In this document: positions 1 to 7,418 of the stretch, piece after piece
Layout: every line of letters starts with the position of its first letter
How positions within the stretch are numbered: the first letter of the stretch is position 1
Source of the DNA: Crocinitomicaceae bacterium
GTDB lineage: Bacteria > Bacteroidota > Bacteroidia > Flavobacteriales_D > Crocinitomicaceae
Length of the DNA stretch: 64,000 bases
Assembly (NCBI GenBank): GCA_029252405.1
Contig: JAQXBM010000049.1
Span: 32,756-96,755 of the forward strand
Direction: 5' to 3'
Notes under the pieces: model-generated
Seen by the model: the letters and a program-made list of their open reading frames with translations, nothing else
What the model was told of the DNA's origin: nothing
Databases searched by the model: none
Translations under genes and position numbers: made by a program

Positions 1-1
1 G

Positions 2-175
2 ATGACGCAGTATTTTGATACGATTAAAGATATCGGAGCAAGCTCGAAAAATTCTTCAATCTTAATGCCTCACTCTCCAGGTGGAATGAGAGATATCCAA
101 GATCAAATAATTAAAGGGACTTACGTTGGTCAGCAAATGGATAACGATGTGAACGGACCTGATAGTAATGTATAG
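2..175 (+). CDS. SPFH/band 7 domain protein, C-terminal fragment
   Basis: Only the last 57 codons lie in the window and the frame is open to the left edge; the stop is at 173-175. The tail (YFDTIKDIGASSKNSSIL, then MPHSPGGMRDI) matches the usual end of bacterial SPFH/band 7 (stomatin/flotillin-like) proteins, where a short helical segment is followed by a Pro/Gly-rich stretch. Such proteins form membrane-associated oligomers; nothing more specific can be said from the fragment. A strong hairpin terminator follows within 30 bases, so this is the last gene of its transcript. Confidence 0.6.
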   Translation: MTQYFDTIKDIGASSKNSSILMPHSPGGMRDIQDQIIKGTYVGQQMDNDVNGPDSNV

Positions 176-202
176 TAAAGAGTAGAACTTTAAAGAATTG
201 AG

Positions 203-235
203 AAGAGAGCTTATGAAAATAGGTTCTCTTTTTTG
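203..235 (+). terminator. Rho-independent terminator after the SPFH gene
   Basis: A 12-bp stem (203-214 with 219-230, including G-U pairs), a GAAA tetraloop, and a T run directly after it. It sits 28 bases after the stop of the SPFH gene on the same strand. Confidence 0.75.
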
Positions 236-292
236 TTGGGATGAAAAGCTAAGACATGCCAGTATGCACTTTATTTTTTCTTTAACAGCTGC

Positions 293-706
293 TTAATTCT
301 TTTTGTTCAAGCTCTGAAAGGTGATTCTTACGATGCTAATAATCGACACGATAGAAGGCCATACGAAAATGAACCATTCGTCAATTTCTTCCATGGTTAA
401 AACCCATTTCCAAGCTTCCTTTCCAGAAATCGAAATGAAAATGATGAAGGATGCTATCCCTAAAGTCAAACAGAAAATGATGAACCACTTTTTTATCCTG
501 TCTTCAAGAAGAAGTAAAATTAGCCCGATATAACCGAGGATTCCCATTAAACTCATAGCAAGGTGCGTAAAGGATTCTAAATCGGTAATACCTTTCGAAA
601 AGAGATTTCCAATCAGCAGGAAACAAAAAACGAGCAAAATAGTCTCAGGCACTATGCCAGATATAATAAGAATGAAATTGAGTCGGTCCTTCATTGAGAT
701 TTTCAA
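293..706 (-). CDS. Small four-helix membrane protein, unknown function
   Basis: A 137-residue protein made almost entirely of four hydrophobic segments (about residues 11-35, 47-67, 73-95 and 110-130) with short charged loops and a Lys-rich C-terminus. I do not recognise the family and see no catalytic motif. It lies 11 bases downstream of the secreted phosphodiesterase-like gene on the same strand and may be co-transcribed with it. The ATG start follows a short basic leader typical of inner-membrane proteins. Confidence 0.55.
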   Translation of the reverse strand: MKISMKDRLNFILIISGIVPETILLVFCFLLIGNLFSKGITDLESFTHLAMSLMGILGYIGLILLLLEDRIKKWFIIFCLTLGIASFIIFISISGKEAWKWVLTMEEIDEWFIFVWPSIVSIISIVRITFQSLNKKN

Positions 707-717
707 TACATGAAAGT

Positions 718-1668
718 CTAATCGAACAATGGAGTGATCACCTTTCCCTTCGATGTCGGCATACTAAAGTTCATCAGCTTCGCAATGGTCACTGACAGAT
801 CGATTTGCTCGCATGCTTCACTCACAACTTGCCCTTCTTTAAAGTCAGGTCCCATGGCTAGCATATACATGCGTCGACAACCTTCGCAACCGTCTCCATG
901 TTCTTTGAATCCATCTTTGTGTCCATCCAAATGTCGACCGTGATCGTTGGTGATGATGAGCGTCGTATTGTCCTTGTAGTATTCGTTGTTTTGAAGGTAC
1001 TCCCATAAACGAAATGCGTAATCATCAGTTCGCTTGATCGCTTCCAAGTAGTTCGGCCAGTCATTTGAGTGTCCACGTGTGTCTACTTCAAGCAGGTTGA
1101 TCAACATCATGCTTGGTTTGTCGACTTCCAACTTCTCGAGTACCACGTTCCATGTGCGCTCGTCGGCAGAATATTCGTTTCCGTTTCCATTCGGTCCGCA
1201 ATAGTCTGAAGGCATGAATGAATTGAACCATCCCTTTTTTCGAGCATTAGCAAGGATATTCAACTTTCCCTTGCTCGCTACAATCCAGGCTTTCTCCTTT
1301 GGATACTTCTTCTCCTTTAGAAAGTATTGAAAGATGGAAGGATACTTAGGGAGCTCGGTTCCGTTGTTCTTGATGTTTTGATAAACACCTGTGGTAATCG
1401 CTGCGTGCCCTGAATTCGTATTCGTTTTTCCGTTATTTCTGAAATTGGTAAACAACACGCCTTGAGGAGCTAAGTCGTTCGCTAAATGTGGAATGTACTG
1501 ATAGCTTGTATCACCAAATGTTTCTGAATAGCGCGGTCCGTCAATGACCAATACGATGACATTTTTCGTCAAGTATGTCTTTTCAGGAAGTCGAATTTCT
1601 GAATCGGTGGAAATTACTCCAGAGGAAGATAATAAGGTGATTAATCCGAGTAGCGCGAGTAATTTCAT
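718..1668 (-). CDS. Secreted alkaline-phosphatase-superfamily hydrolase (phosphodiesterase/sulfatase-like)
   Basis: 316 residues with an N-terminal signal segment (about 1-20). The fold is suggested by a metal-binding start (VIVLVIDGPRYSETFGD), a candidate nucleophile region (KTNTNSGHAAITTG, about residues 81-94), and a late metal site (TNDHGRHLDGHKDGF with HGDGCEGC after it). This order of Asp, Thr/Ser, then Asp-His is that of type I phosphodiesterase / nucleotide pyrophosphatase and sulfatase relatives. The protein is likely periplasmic. The Cys pair in the HGDGCEGCRR stretch is unusual and could form a disulfide. The substrate cannot be predicted. It starts 7 bases after the menB stop, suggesting read-through from menB. 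Confidence 0.7.
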   Translation of the reverse strand: MKLLALLGLITLLSSSGVISTDSEIRLPEKTYLTKNVIVLVIDGPRYSETFGDTSYQYIPHLANDLAPQGVLFTNFRNNGKTNTNSGHAAITTGVYQNIKNNGTELPKYPSIFQYFLKEKKYPKEKAWIVASKGKLNILANARKKGWFNSFMPSDYCGPNGNGNEYSADERTWNVVLEKLEVDKPSMMLINLLEVDTRGHSNDWPNYLEAIKRTDDYAFRLWEYLQNNEYYKDNTTLIITNDHGRHLDGHKDGFKEHGDGCEGCRRMYMLAMGPDFKEGQVVSEACEQIDLSVTIAKLMNFSMPTSKGKVITPLFD

Positions 1669-1675
1669 TCGTCAA

Positions 1676-2518
1676 TTATGGGAATTTCGGGAACTTACCA
1701 AAATTCGGTTTTCTTTTCTCAAGGAAGGCATCTCGACCTTCTTCGGCTTCATCGGTGGCGTATGCCAATCGTGTTGCCTCACCAGCGTATACTTGCTGTC
1801 CGACCAAACCGTCATCAATGAGGTTGAATCCGAATTTAAGCATTTTAATTGCAGTTGGACTTTTACTCATGATGCGTTGTCCCCAGTCGTAGCCCGTCTG
1901 ATCCAATTGATCGTGCGGAACCACCTTATTGACCATTCCCATTTCGTAAGCTTCCTGAGCAGAATATTCCATCTCTAAAAAGAACACTTCTCGTGCTCGC
2001 TTTTGACCAACTTGTCTTGCCAAATACGCTGATCCAAATCCACCGTCAAAACTGGCAACGTTAGCATCGGATTGCATGAAAATCGCGTGTTCTTTACTTG
2101 CGATGGTCAAATCGCACACAACGTGTAAACTGTGTCCGCCACCAACAGCCCAGCCTGGAACAAGAGCGATAACAACTTTATTCATAAAACGAATTTGTCG
2201 TTGAACATCGAGGATGTTGAACTTATTAACGCCGTCAGCATAAGCATAACCACGCTTTGCACGCACGCGTTGATCTCCACCTGAACAAAATGCCCAGCCA
2301 CCATCTTTTGGAGAAGGGCCTTCACCAGTGATCAACACCACACCAATTTCTTGACTTTCGTGACAAATAATTAGTGCTTCTAATAATTCATCCACTGTTT
2401 TTGGGCGAAAAGCATTTCGAACTTCTGGGCGATTAAATGCAATGCGTGCCACGCCATCAGCATGTTTGAAAGTAATGTCTTCGTATTCCTTAACCGTTTG
2501 CCAATTGGGTGTGCTCAT
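1676..2518 (-). CDS. menB: 1,4-dihydroxy-2-naphthoyl-CoA synthase
   Basis: 280 residues, crotonase fold. It catalyses the Dieckmann-type ring closure of O-succinylbenzoyl-CoA in menaquinone synthesis, in the cytoplasm. Visible MenB signatures are SGGDQ (79-83), the flexible RAKRGYAYADG loop after it, the oxyanion-hole GWAVGGGHS (about 122-130), and the active-site Asp in SFDGGFGS (about 158). Length and motif order fit MenB rather than a generic enoyl-CoA hydratase. The gene stands apart from other men genes here. Its promoter carries a near-perfect inverted repeat across the -7 box. Confidence 0.93.
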   Translation of the reverse strand: MSTPNWQTVKEYEDITFKHADGVARIAFNRPEVRNAFRPKTVDELLEALIICHESQEIGVVLITGEGPSPKDGGWAFCSGGDQRVRAKRGYAYADGVNKFNILDVQRQIRFMNKVVIALVPGWAVGGGHSLHVVCDLTIASKEHAIFMQSDANVASFDGGFGSAYLARQVGQKRAREVFFLEMEYSAQEAYEMGMVNKVVPHDQLDQTGYDWGQRIMSKSPTAIKMLKFGFNLIDDGLVGQQVYAGEATRLAYATDEAEEGRDAFLEKRKPNFGKFPKFP

Positions 2519-2523
2519 CTCAT

Positions 2524-2567
2524 CGTATTTTGATGATCAAAAATACGAGTAATTTTCCTTTGATCAA
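2524..2567 (-). promoter_or_regulatory. menB promoter with inverted repeat over the -7 box
   Basis: On the minus strand a TTG (2567-2565) lies 19 bases before TATTTTTG (2545-2538), matching the Bacteroidota pattern TTTG-N17-23-TAnnTTTG; the menB ATG follows 20 bases later. The -7 box is inside an 11-bp inverted repeat (arms 2524-2534 and 2536-2547, one extra A in one arm), a possible operator. Confidence 0.55.
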
Positions 2568-2613
2568 CATGAGAAAGGTGTTCGGATAAAGTCAAGTGAA
2601 GTGCGGCGACAAG

Positions 2614-3021
2614 TTACTTCAGGAAGTAATCAACTCCCAAATCATAAGAAACTAGTCCAAATCCAAAAATGCAGCCAGCTACAACTGGTGAAAGGAGGGA
2701 AGTATGACGAAATTCTTCCCTATCCGAAATATTCGAAATATGGACTTCCACCACTGGAACTTTGATCGCTTTCACACAATCACGCAACGCCACACTTGTA
2801 TGAGTGTAACCACCAGCGTTAAAAATGATGCCGTCATGATCAGAATTCTGCAATGCATTGATCAATTCTCCCTCAACATTTGATTGGAAATAAGACAATT
2901 CAGCACTGGAACGCGATTTTAAGCCATCGAAATAGTCCTCAAAGGATTGATTCCCGTATATTTCGTTCTCGCGTTGACCAATTAAATTTAAATTTGGTCC
3001 ATTAATTATCAATAATCGCAT
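2614..3021 (-). CDS. aroQ: Type II 3-dehydroquinate dehydratase
   Basis: 135 residues, the usual size for the type II dodecameric enzyme that dehydrates 3-dehydroquinate in the shikimate pathway. Motifs: NGPNLNLIGQRE near the N-terminus, the lid Tyr in IYGNQSFED, SNVEGELI, the NAGGYTHTSVALRD segment, VEVHISNI with the catalytic His, and the Arg-bearing EFRHTSLLSPV. The ATG at 3021-3019 is separated by one base from the xerD start on the other strand, so the aroQ promoter must lie inside xerD. I saw no strong TAnnTTTG box there. Confidence 0.94.
   Translation of the reverse strand: MRLLIINGPNLNLIGQRENEIYGNQSFEDYFDGLKSRSSAELSYFQSNVEGELINALQNSDHDGIIFNAGGYTHTSVALRDCVKAIKVPVVEVHISNISDREEFRHTSLLSPVVAGCIFGFGLVSYDLGVDYFLK
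2989..2996 (+). promoter_or_regulatory. Candidate xerD -7 box inside aroQ
   Basis: TAAATTTG fits TAnnTTTG and lies 26 bases before the xerD GTG, inside the aroQ coding region. No good -33 TTTG lies at the usual distance, so the call is weak. Confidence 0.3.
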
Positions 3022-3022
3022 A

Positions 3023-3928
3023 GTGCAGTCTTGGAACCGCTATATTAAGGATTTTGTTTCATTCTTGAAAATAGAACGAGGGCTTGCTGAGAATTCCATC
3101 TTTGCCTATCAGAATGATGTCAAGAAATTGATGGACTATTGCGCAGCGCTTAATGTATCCCCAAAAGATGTCACAGCTAATCATCTGAAGAAGTTTGTGA
3201 CCGAACTTTACGATTTAGGGTTGAGCGCCAGAACACAATCACGCATCATTAGTGGAATCAAGCAGTTTTACTATTTCTTGGTCCTTGAAGGAGAAATTAA
3301 GGATGATCCTAGCGAACTCATCGAGACTCCTAGGGTTGGGCGGAAATTGCCAGAAGTTCTTTCTATTGAGGAGGTTGACGCGCTGATTGCTGCAATTGAT
3401 TTGAGTACGGATCAAGGTCATCGTAACAAAGCCATTTTGGAAACGCTGTACAGCTGTGGATTGCGTGTCTCTGAGTTGGTGAATTTAGAATTCGAGCAAT
3501 TGTTTTTTGACGAAGGATTCATTCGCGTGATTGGAAAAGGGAACAAACAGCGATTGGTTCCAGTGAGTCCGAGTGTGAAGAAGGAGATTGAGATTTACAC
3601 TAAATCTGTTCGGAATCATCAAAAAATCAAACCAGGAAATGAAAGCTACGTTTTCCTAAATCGAAGAGGAGCGAAGCTCACTAGGGTGATGATTTTCACT
3701 ATCATTAAAAATCTAGTAGAGAAAATTGGACTTCAAAAAAACGTCTCTCCCCATACTTTTCGTCATTCTTTTGCTACACATTTATTGGAGGGGGGAGCCA
3801 ATTTGCGGGCAATCCAAGAGATGTTGGGACACGAGTCCATCACCACGACTGAAATTTACACGCATCTCGATCAGCAGTTCTTAAAAGAAGCCATCATTTC
3901 CTTTCATCCACGCAACAAACGCAGTTAA
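3023..3928 (+). CDS. xerD: Tyrosine recombinase XerD
   Basis: 301 residues, the normal length. Tyrosine recombinases of this type resolve chromosome dimers at dif with a XerC partner. An N-terminal SAM-like DNA-binding domain (about 1-90, KIERGLAENSIFAYQNDV) precedes the catalytic domain. All active-site residues are visible: Arg in SCGLRVSEL (about 148), Lys in IGKGNKQR (about 172), His-x-x-Arg in SPHTFRHSFATH (about 243-246), His in LGHESITTT (about 270) and the nucleophile Tyr in EIYTH (about 279). The start is GTG; it places the conserved N-terminal helix at the normal position and no alternative ATG lies nearby. It stands alone without phage or integron context, so a housekeeping role is favoured over an element integrase. 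Confidence 0.9.
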   Translation: MQSWNRYIKDFVSFLKIERGLAENSIFAYQNDVKKLMDYCAALNVSPKDVTANHLKKFVTELYDLGLSARTQSRIISGIKQFYYFLVLEGEIKDDPSELIETPRVGRKLPEVLSIEEVDALIAAIDLSTDQGHRNKAILETLYSCGLRVSELVNLEFEQLFFDEGFIRVIGKGNKQRLVPVSPSVKKEIEIYTKSVRNHQKIKPGNESYVFLNRRGAKLTRVMIFTIIKNLVEKIGLQKNVSPHTFRHSFATHLLEGGANLRAIQEMLGHESITTTEIYTHLDQQFLKEAIISFHPRNKRS

Positions 3929-3976
3929 CGGTTTAGCTTTCCTAGAATGATCGAATCTCGCGATTAATTTCTTAAA

Positions 3977-4004
3977 TTTGGTTCGCATTCCCTCAGTATC
4001 TTTG
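3977..4004 (+). promoter_or_regulatory. Promoter of the class V PLP enzyme gene
   Basis: TTTG (3977-3980), 16 bases, then TATCTTTG (3997-4004), an exact TAnnTTTG. The ATG of the downstream gene is at 4057, giving a leader of about 45-50 bases. Confidence 0.5.
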
Positions 4005-4056
4005 CAGCAGGACAATTAGTGGAGTTATCACTTATATTTCTCGAAAACTAACATTT

Positions 4057-5538
4057 ATGGAGCACTATTTCGCCAACTTTGGTAAGCATATCATTGGTAA
4101 TAATGATACTATGAAAACGCCTTATCATGATTCCATTCGAATCGTTTATGCTGATTGGACTGCCAGCGGACGCATGTACCAACCCATTGAAGATAGGGTG
4201 CTGAAGAAGGTTTTACCTTATGTAGCGAACACTCATACTGACACCAATTATACAGGATCAAAAACGACCTATGCGTATAGTAAGGCGAGACAAATTATCA
4301 AGGATCATGTTGGTGCTAATGAGAAAGATGTACTTGTTTCTGGCTGTTCGGGAATGACGGGTGTGGTCAATAAATTTCAGCGAATTTTAGGTTTGAAAAT
4401 TCAAGAGTCCTTTCGAGATATGATTCATATTGATGAAAACGATAAACCGATTGTGTTTGTTACTCACATGGAGCATCATTCGAATCAAACCTCCTGGTTG
4501 GAAACAATTGCTGATGTGGTCGTGGTGAATCCTGATAGCGAGGGATTGGTTTGCCTTTCTAATTTTGAGAAGGCCTTCGAACAATATGCCAATCGATCTA
4601 GAAAAATTGCAGCGATTACTTCTTGTTCAAATGTGACGGGAATCGTAACTCCGTATATGGATGTTGCGGAAATCGCACACAAACATGGAGGTCTTTGCTT
4701 TGTTGATTTTGCATGCTCCGCACCTTACATTGGAATCAATATGCACGAAGATGATGAAAGCGGTCGTTTCTTAGATGCGATTTACTTTTCTCCTCACAAA
4801 TTTTTAGGAGGACCTGGAACCTCGGGCATTTTAGTTTTTAATCGTGCGCTTTACACGAATGAAATTCCAGATAATCCTGGTGGGGGAACTGTTGATTGGA
4901 CAAACCCATGGGGAGGACACAAATACACTGACGATATTGAAGCTCGAGAAGACGGTGGAACTCCTGCATTTATCCAAACCATTCGTGCCGCAATGTGCAT
5001 GCAGTTAAAGGATCAAATGGGGGTTGAGAACATTGCTAAACGAGAAGAGGAGATCATTGATATTCTTTGGGATCGTTTCGATCAACTTGATAACGTTCAT
5101 TTGTTGGCAGGCGAGCACAAGAATCGTTTGGGCGTAATCTCTTTCTATATTGATGATTTACACTTTAATTTGGGTGTGAAGATACTCAACGATCGATATG
5201 GGGTTCAAACACGCGGAGGTTGCTCATGTGCTGGAACCTATGGACACTTTTTGTTTGATTTGTCCCAAGAGCGCTCCAATGCTATTATGCATGAAGTTGC
5301 TAGTGGCGTCTGTACTCAAAAACCTGGTTGGATTCGTATGTCTATCCATCCAACAATGAGTAACGAAGAGGTGAACTATATTATGGATTCAATTGAAGGC
5401 TTGGCTAAGAATCATATAGAATGGTCGAAGGATTACACGGTGCATCCTATTAGTAGCGCTGTTCAATTCAAAGACGAAAAGTTCGCAATGGACGTAAAAC
5501 AAGAAGTTGATGATTGTTTTGAACTAGCATTTGCTTAA
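4057..5538 (+). CDS. Aminotransferase class V-fold PLP enzyme (cysteine desulfurase-like)
   Basis: 493 residues, longer than SufS/IscS (about 405). The PLP lysine is K248 in YFSPHKFLGGPGTSG. Also visible are the PLP-stacking region THMEHHSN (about 136-143), the Asp in CFVDFACSAPY (about 217), and a C-terminal Cys loop RGGCSCAGTYGH (about 385-396), located where cysteine desulfurases carry the persulfide Cys. The overall look is that of isopenicillin-N-epimerase/desulfurase relatives, so sulfur transfer from cysteine is plausible but not proven. No suf genes are nearby. A Bacteroidota promoter lies 53 bases upstream. Confidence 0.75.
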   Translation: MEHYFANFGKHIIGNNDTMKTPYHDSIRIVYADWTASGRMYQPIEDRVLKKVLPYVANTHTDTNYTGSKTTYAYSKARQIIKDHVGANEKDVLVSGCSGMTGVVNKFQRILGLKIQESFRDMIHIDENDKPIVFVTHMEHHSNQTSWLETIADVVVVNPDSEGLVCLSNFEKAFEQYANRSRKIAAITSCSNVTGIVTPYMDVAEIAHKHGGLCFVDFACSAPYIGINMHEDDESGRFLDAIYFSPHKFLGGPGTSGILVFNRALYTNEIPDNPGGGTVDWTNPWGGHKYTDDIEAREDGGTPAFIQTIRAAMCMQLKDQMGVENIAKREEEIIDILWDRFDQLDNVHLLAGEHKNRLGVISFYIDDLHFNLGVKILNDRYGVQTRGGCSCAGTYGHFLFDLSQERSNAIMHEVASGVCTQKPGWIRMSIHPTMSNEEVNYIMDSIEGLAKNHIEWSKDYTVHPISSAVQFKDEKFAMDVKQEVDDCFELAFA

Positions 5539-5851
5539 ATACGTTCGAATTCAACCGTTTGAATCTCGAAATACCTTACGTGTAATCGTGTGTTCCAACC
5601 CAAATTCAGGAGCATTTCACAAGAAATTCAGTTTTGAAGTAATTGGACGAGAGCCCACTTTGATAAAAAATCGCTTTCTTCCGATTCTCCAAAAGAAACT
5701 TAATTAGAATACTTGAATCCCTTACTTCTAAGGAGTTTCAGCCTTTTCTCAATCTCTATTTTTTAATGCTTTGGATCATTTTTTCGCATATACCTAAGAA
5801 AATTATGCATTAATTTCTTGTATACATTAGAAACTTATGTATCTTTGACTT
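5539..5851. other. Intergenic region, 313 bases
   Basis: No open frame with coding character. It begins with a weak hairpin (5544-5570, two 5-bp stem sections with a mismatch and no T run), which may mark the end of the preceding transcript. The last 35 bases hold the padR promoter and candidate operator. I see nothing else. Confidence 0.5.
5818..5847 (+). promoter_or_regulatory. padR promoter and candidate PadR operator
   Basis: TTG (5818-5820) and TATCTTTG (5840-5847) are 19 bases apart. Between and partly over them lies the inverted repeat ATACAT-N9-ATGTAT (5822-5842), close to the ATGTAT-type half-sites known for PadR proteins. The ATG is only 4 bases after the -7 box, so the transcript may be nearly leaderless. 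Autoregulation is inferred. Confidence 0.5.
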
Positions 5852-6196
5852 ATGTATTCATCAGAACTAATAAAAGGAACCCTAAAAACAATCGTCATGA
5901 ACATGTTGAAAGAACATGGTCGAATGTACGGTTATGAGATTACTCAAAAGGTAAAAGAACTAACAGACGGAAAAATTCAGATTACTGAAGGCGCGTTGTA
6001 CCCAACTCTGCATTCGCTAGAAAAAAGTGGCGAATTGGAAGTAGAGAAGGAGTATTTCGGTAAGCGGCTGAGGAAATATTACAAGCTCACGCCGCAAGGT
6101 CAAACCACGGTAGCCCAGAAAGTGGATGAGTTTTCCGACTTCATAGTGACCATGAAGGTACTGTTAGATCTTGGACCAAAATTGAGCAATGGTTAG
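5852..6196 (+). CDS. PadR family transcriptional regulator
   Basis: 114 residues with the PadR winged helix: LIKGTLKTIVMNMLKEHG, then MYGYEITQKVKE, the recognition helix and EGALYPTLHSLEKSG, and the wing GKRLRKYYKLTPQGQ. It is a compact PadR-s2-type protein (short C-terminal dimer helix). PadR proteins repress by blocking promoters and often control a neighbouring membrane protein; here the next gene overlaps by 8 bases and encodes one. An ATACAT/ATGTAT inverted repeat over its own promoter suggests autoregulation. Confidence 0.9.
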   Translation: MYSSELIKGTLKTIVMNMLKEHGRMYGYEITQKVKELTDGKIQITEGALYPTLHSLEKSGELEVEKEYFGKRLRKYYKLTPQGQTTVAQKVDEFSDFIVTMKVLLDLGPKLSNG

Positions 6197-7376
6197 TGTT
6201 TCCGCGAAACAAATAGACTTCATTCTTGACGACATTGGAGCACACGGTATTGAGTCAGAAGATTTGAAAGATAATCTGCTGGATCATATCTGCTGCATAG
6301 TTGAGAATGAGATGAATACAGAGGATGACTTTTATGAGTTCTATGAACGCATATTGCCTAGATTTTTCACTGATGAACTTAGAGAAATCCAGGAAGAGAC
6401 AGACAAATTATTAACATTTAAAGATTATTACGCCATGAAAAATACACTCGTAAAATCAGGATTAATTTCTTCTGGGCTAACACTGCTCGGAATTCTATTC
6501 AAAATTATGCATTGGCCAGGGGCGTCAATGATGTTAGTACTAGGGGTAGCAATATTCGGCTTACTATTCATTCCATTAATGATAGTGTTGAAATTCAAAG
6601 ATGAAGCAAAACCAATCGATAAGTGGGTTTTATCCGCTGGATTGATTCTAGGAATGACAACATCCGTAGGAGTGTTATTCAAAGTAATGCACTGGCCGTT
6701 TGCAAGTATTTTGATTCTCTCGAGTCTTGCTGCATTTATTTTACTCTTCGTTCCAACCTATTTTATCACCAGAGTGAGGAGAGCAGACCTGAAATTTAAT
6801 ACAACGGTTAACTCTGTATTGATGATGGCTTGTGCATGCTTGTTGTTCGCACTGTTTAGAACGAGCTCCAGTGAAAAATACTTGACTCGTACGACAGCAA
6901 CGCAAGAATACTTAATTGAACAAGTGAATAAAGTGAACAAAGCGAATGAAGAGATTGTCATGGAAGTAAAGGATTTTAAAGAATTCGATGAGCTTCATAC
7001 TACTTCCCGCGCTATGTTTGAAAAAATTAATAATATCAAAGTGAATTTGATTGCTAAGGCAGAGAATATTTCGGTTGGAAAAGCAAAGGATGTGGCGCCG
7101 ATAGAATTAGCTCATCCTGACGATTTTTTAGTAGTACTTGATGGATTCGTTCATTCGAAAAGTGAACTGGGGATGGAAGCTTTGTTGGATGATGTCGAGA
7201 ATTACAACGAGGTCGTTTCAGAGAACTACCCGGATCGAGAGGAGAAAATTCTAGATATGGATAAGTTGCAATTGGAGAACTGCTCGATTTCTATCATTCT
7301 GTCGGAATTGTCTCAAATTCAATTACAGATTGCGACAAACGAAAATGCTTATTTGAATTTACTAGCCGCTAACTAA
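6189..7376 (+). CDS. PadR-linked membrane protein with HAAS-like N-terminus and two GldL-like motifs
   Basis: 395 residues, start overlapping padR by 8 bases. Residues 1-80 form an acidic helical domain (LKDNLLDHICCIVENEM) like the HAAS-type domains found next to PadR in many genomes. Then come two copies, 60 residues apart, of a transmembrane unit containing LFKIMHWPGAS (103-113) and LFKVMHWPFAS (163-173), each followed by a hydrophobic helix. This FKIMHWPG motif resembles the first membrane helix of the gliding/T9SS motor protein GldL. A fifth hydrophobic helix (about 205-223) leads into a charged, probably extracytoplasmic coiled region (230-395). I infer a membrane sensor or regulator partner of PadR, not a motor component; there is no GldM nearby. 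Confidence 0.65.
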   Translation: MVSVSAKQIDFILDDIGAHGIESEDLKDNLLDHICCIVENEMNTEDDFYEFYERILPRFFTDELREIQEETDKLLTFKDYYAMKNTLVKSGLISSGLTLLGILFKIMHWPGASMMLVLGVAIFGLLFIPLMIVLKFKDEAKPIDKWVLSAGLILGMTTSVGVLFKVMHWPFASILILSSLAAFILLFVPTYFITRVRRADLKFNTTVNSVLMMACACLLFALFRTSSSEKYLTRTTATQEYLIEQVNKVNKANEEIVMEVKDFKEFDELHTTSRAMFEKINNIKVNLIAKAENISVGKAKDVAPIELAHPDDFLVVLDGFVHSKSELGMEALLDDVENYNEVVSENYPDREEKILDMDKLQLENCSISIILSELSQIQLQIATNENAYLNLLAAN

Positions 7377-7382
7377 TTTAAG

Positions 7383-7411
7383 AAAGGGTAGGTGAGAGCT
7401 TACCCTTTTTT
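7383..7411 (+). terminator. Rho-independent terminator after the PadR-linked operon
   Basis: Stem AAGGGTA/TACCCTT (7384-7390 with 7401-7407) with a 10-base loop and a T run, located 7 bases after the stop of the membrane protein and before the convergent TonB receptor gene. Confidence 0.75.
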
Positions 7412-7418
7412 ACTTTGA

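Noticed and set aside
1544..1978. 144-codon plus-strand frame across the phosphodiesterase-like and menB genes
   Set aside because: It lies antisense across two well-supported genes, with no promoter and no domain.
3023..3928. Reading xerD as an integrase of a mobile element
   Set aside because: No attachment-site repeats, excisionase or cargo genes are nearby, and the flanks are housekeeping genes.
6189..7376. Naming the PadR-linked membrane protein gldL
   Set aside because: It has a doubled motif and a HAAS-like domain, different length and no gldK/gldM/gldN neighbours; only the short motif is shared.
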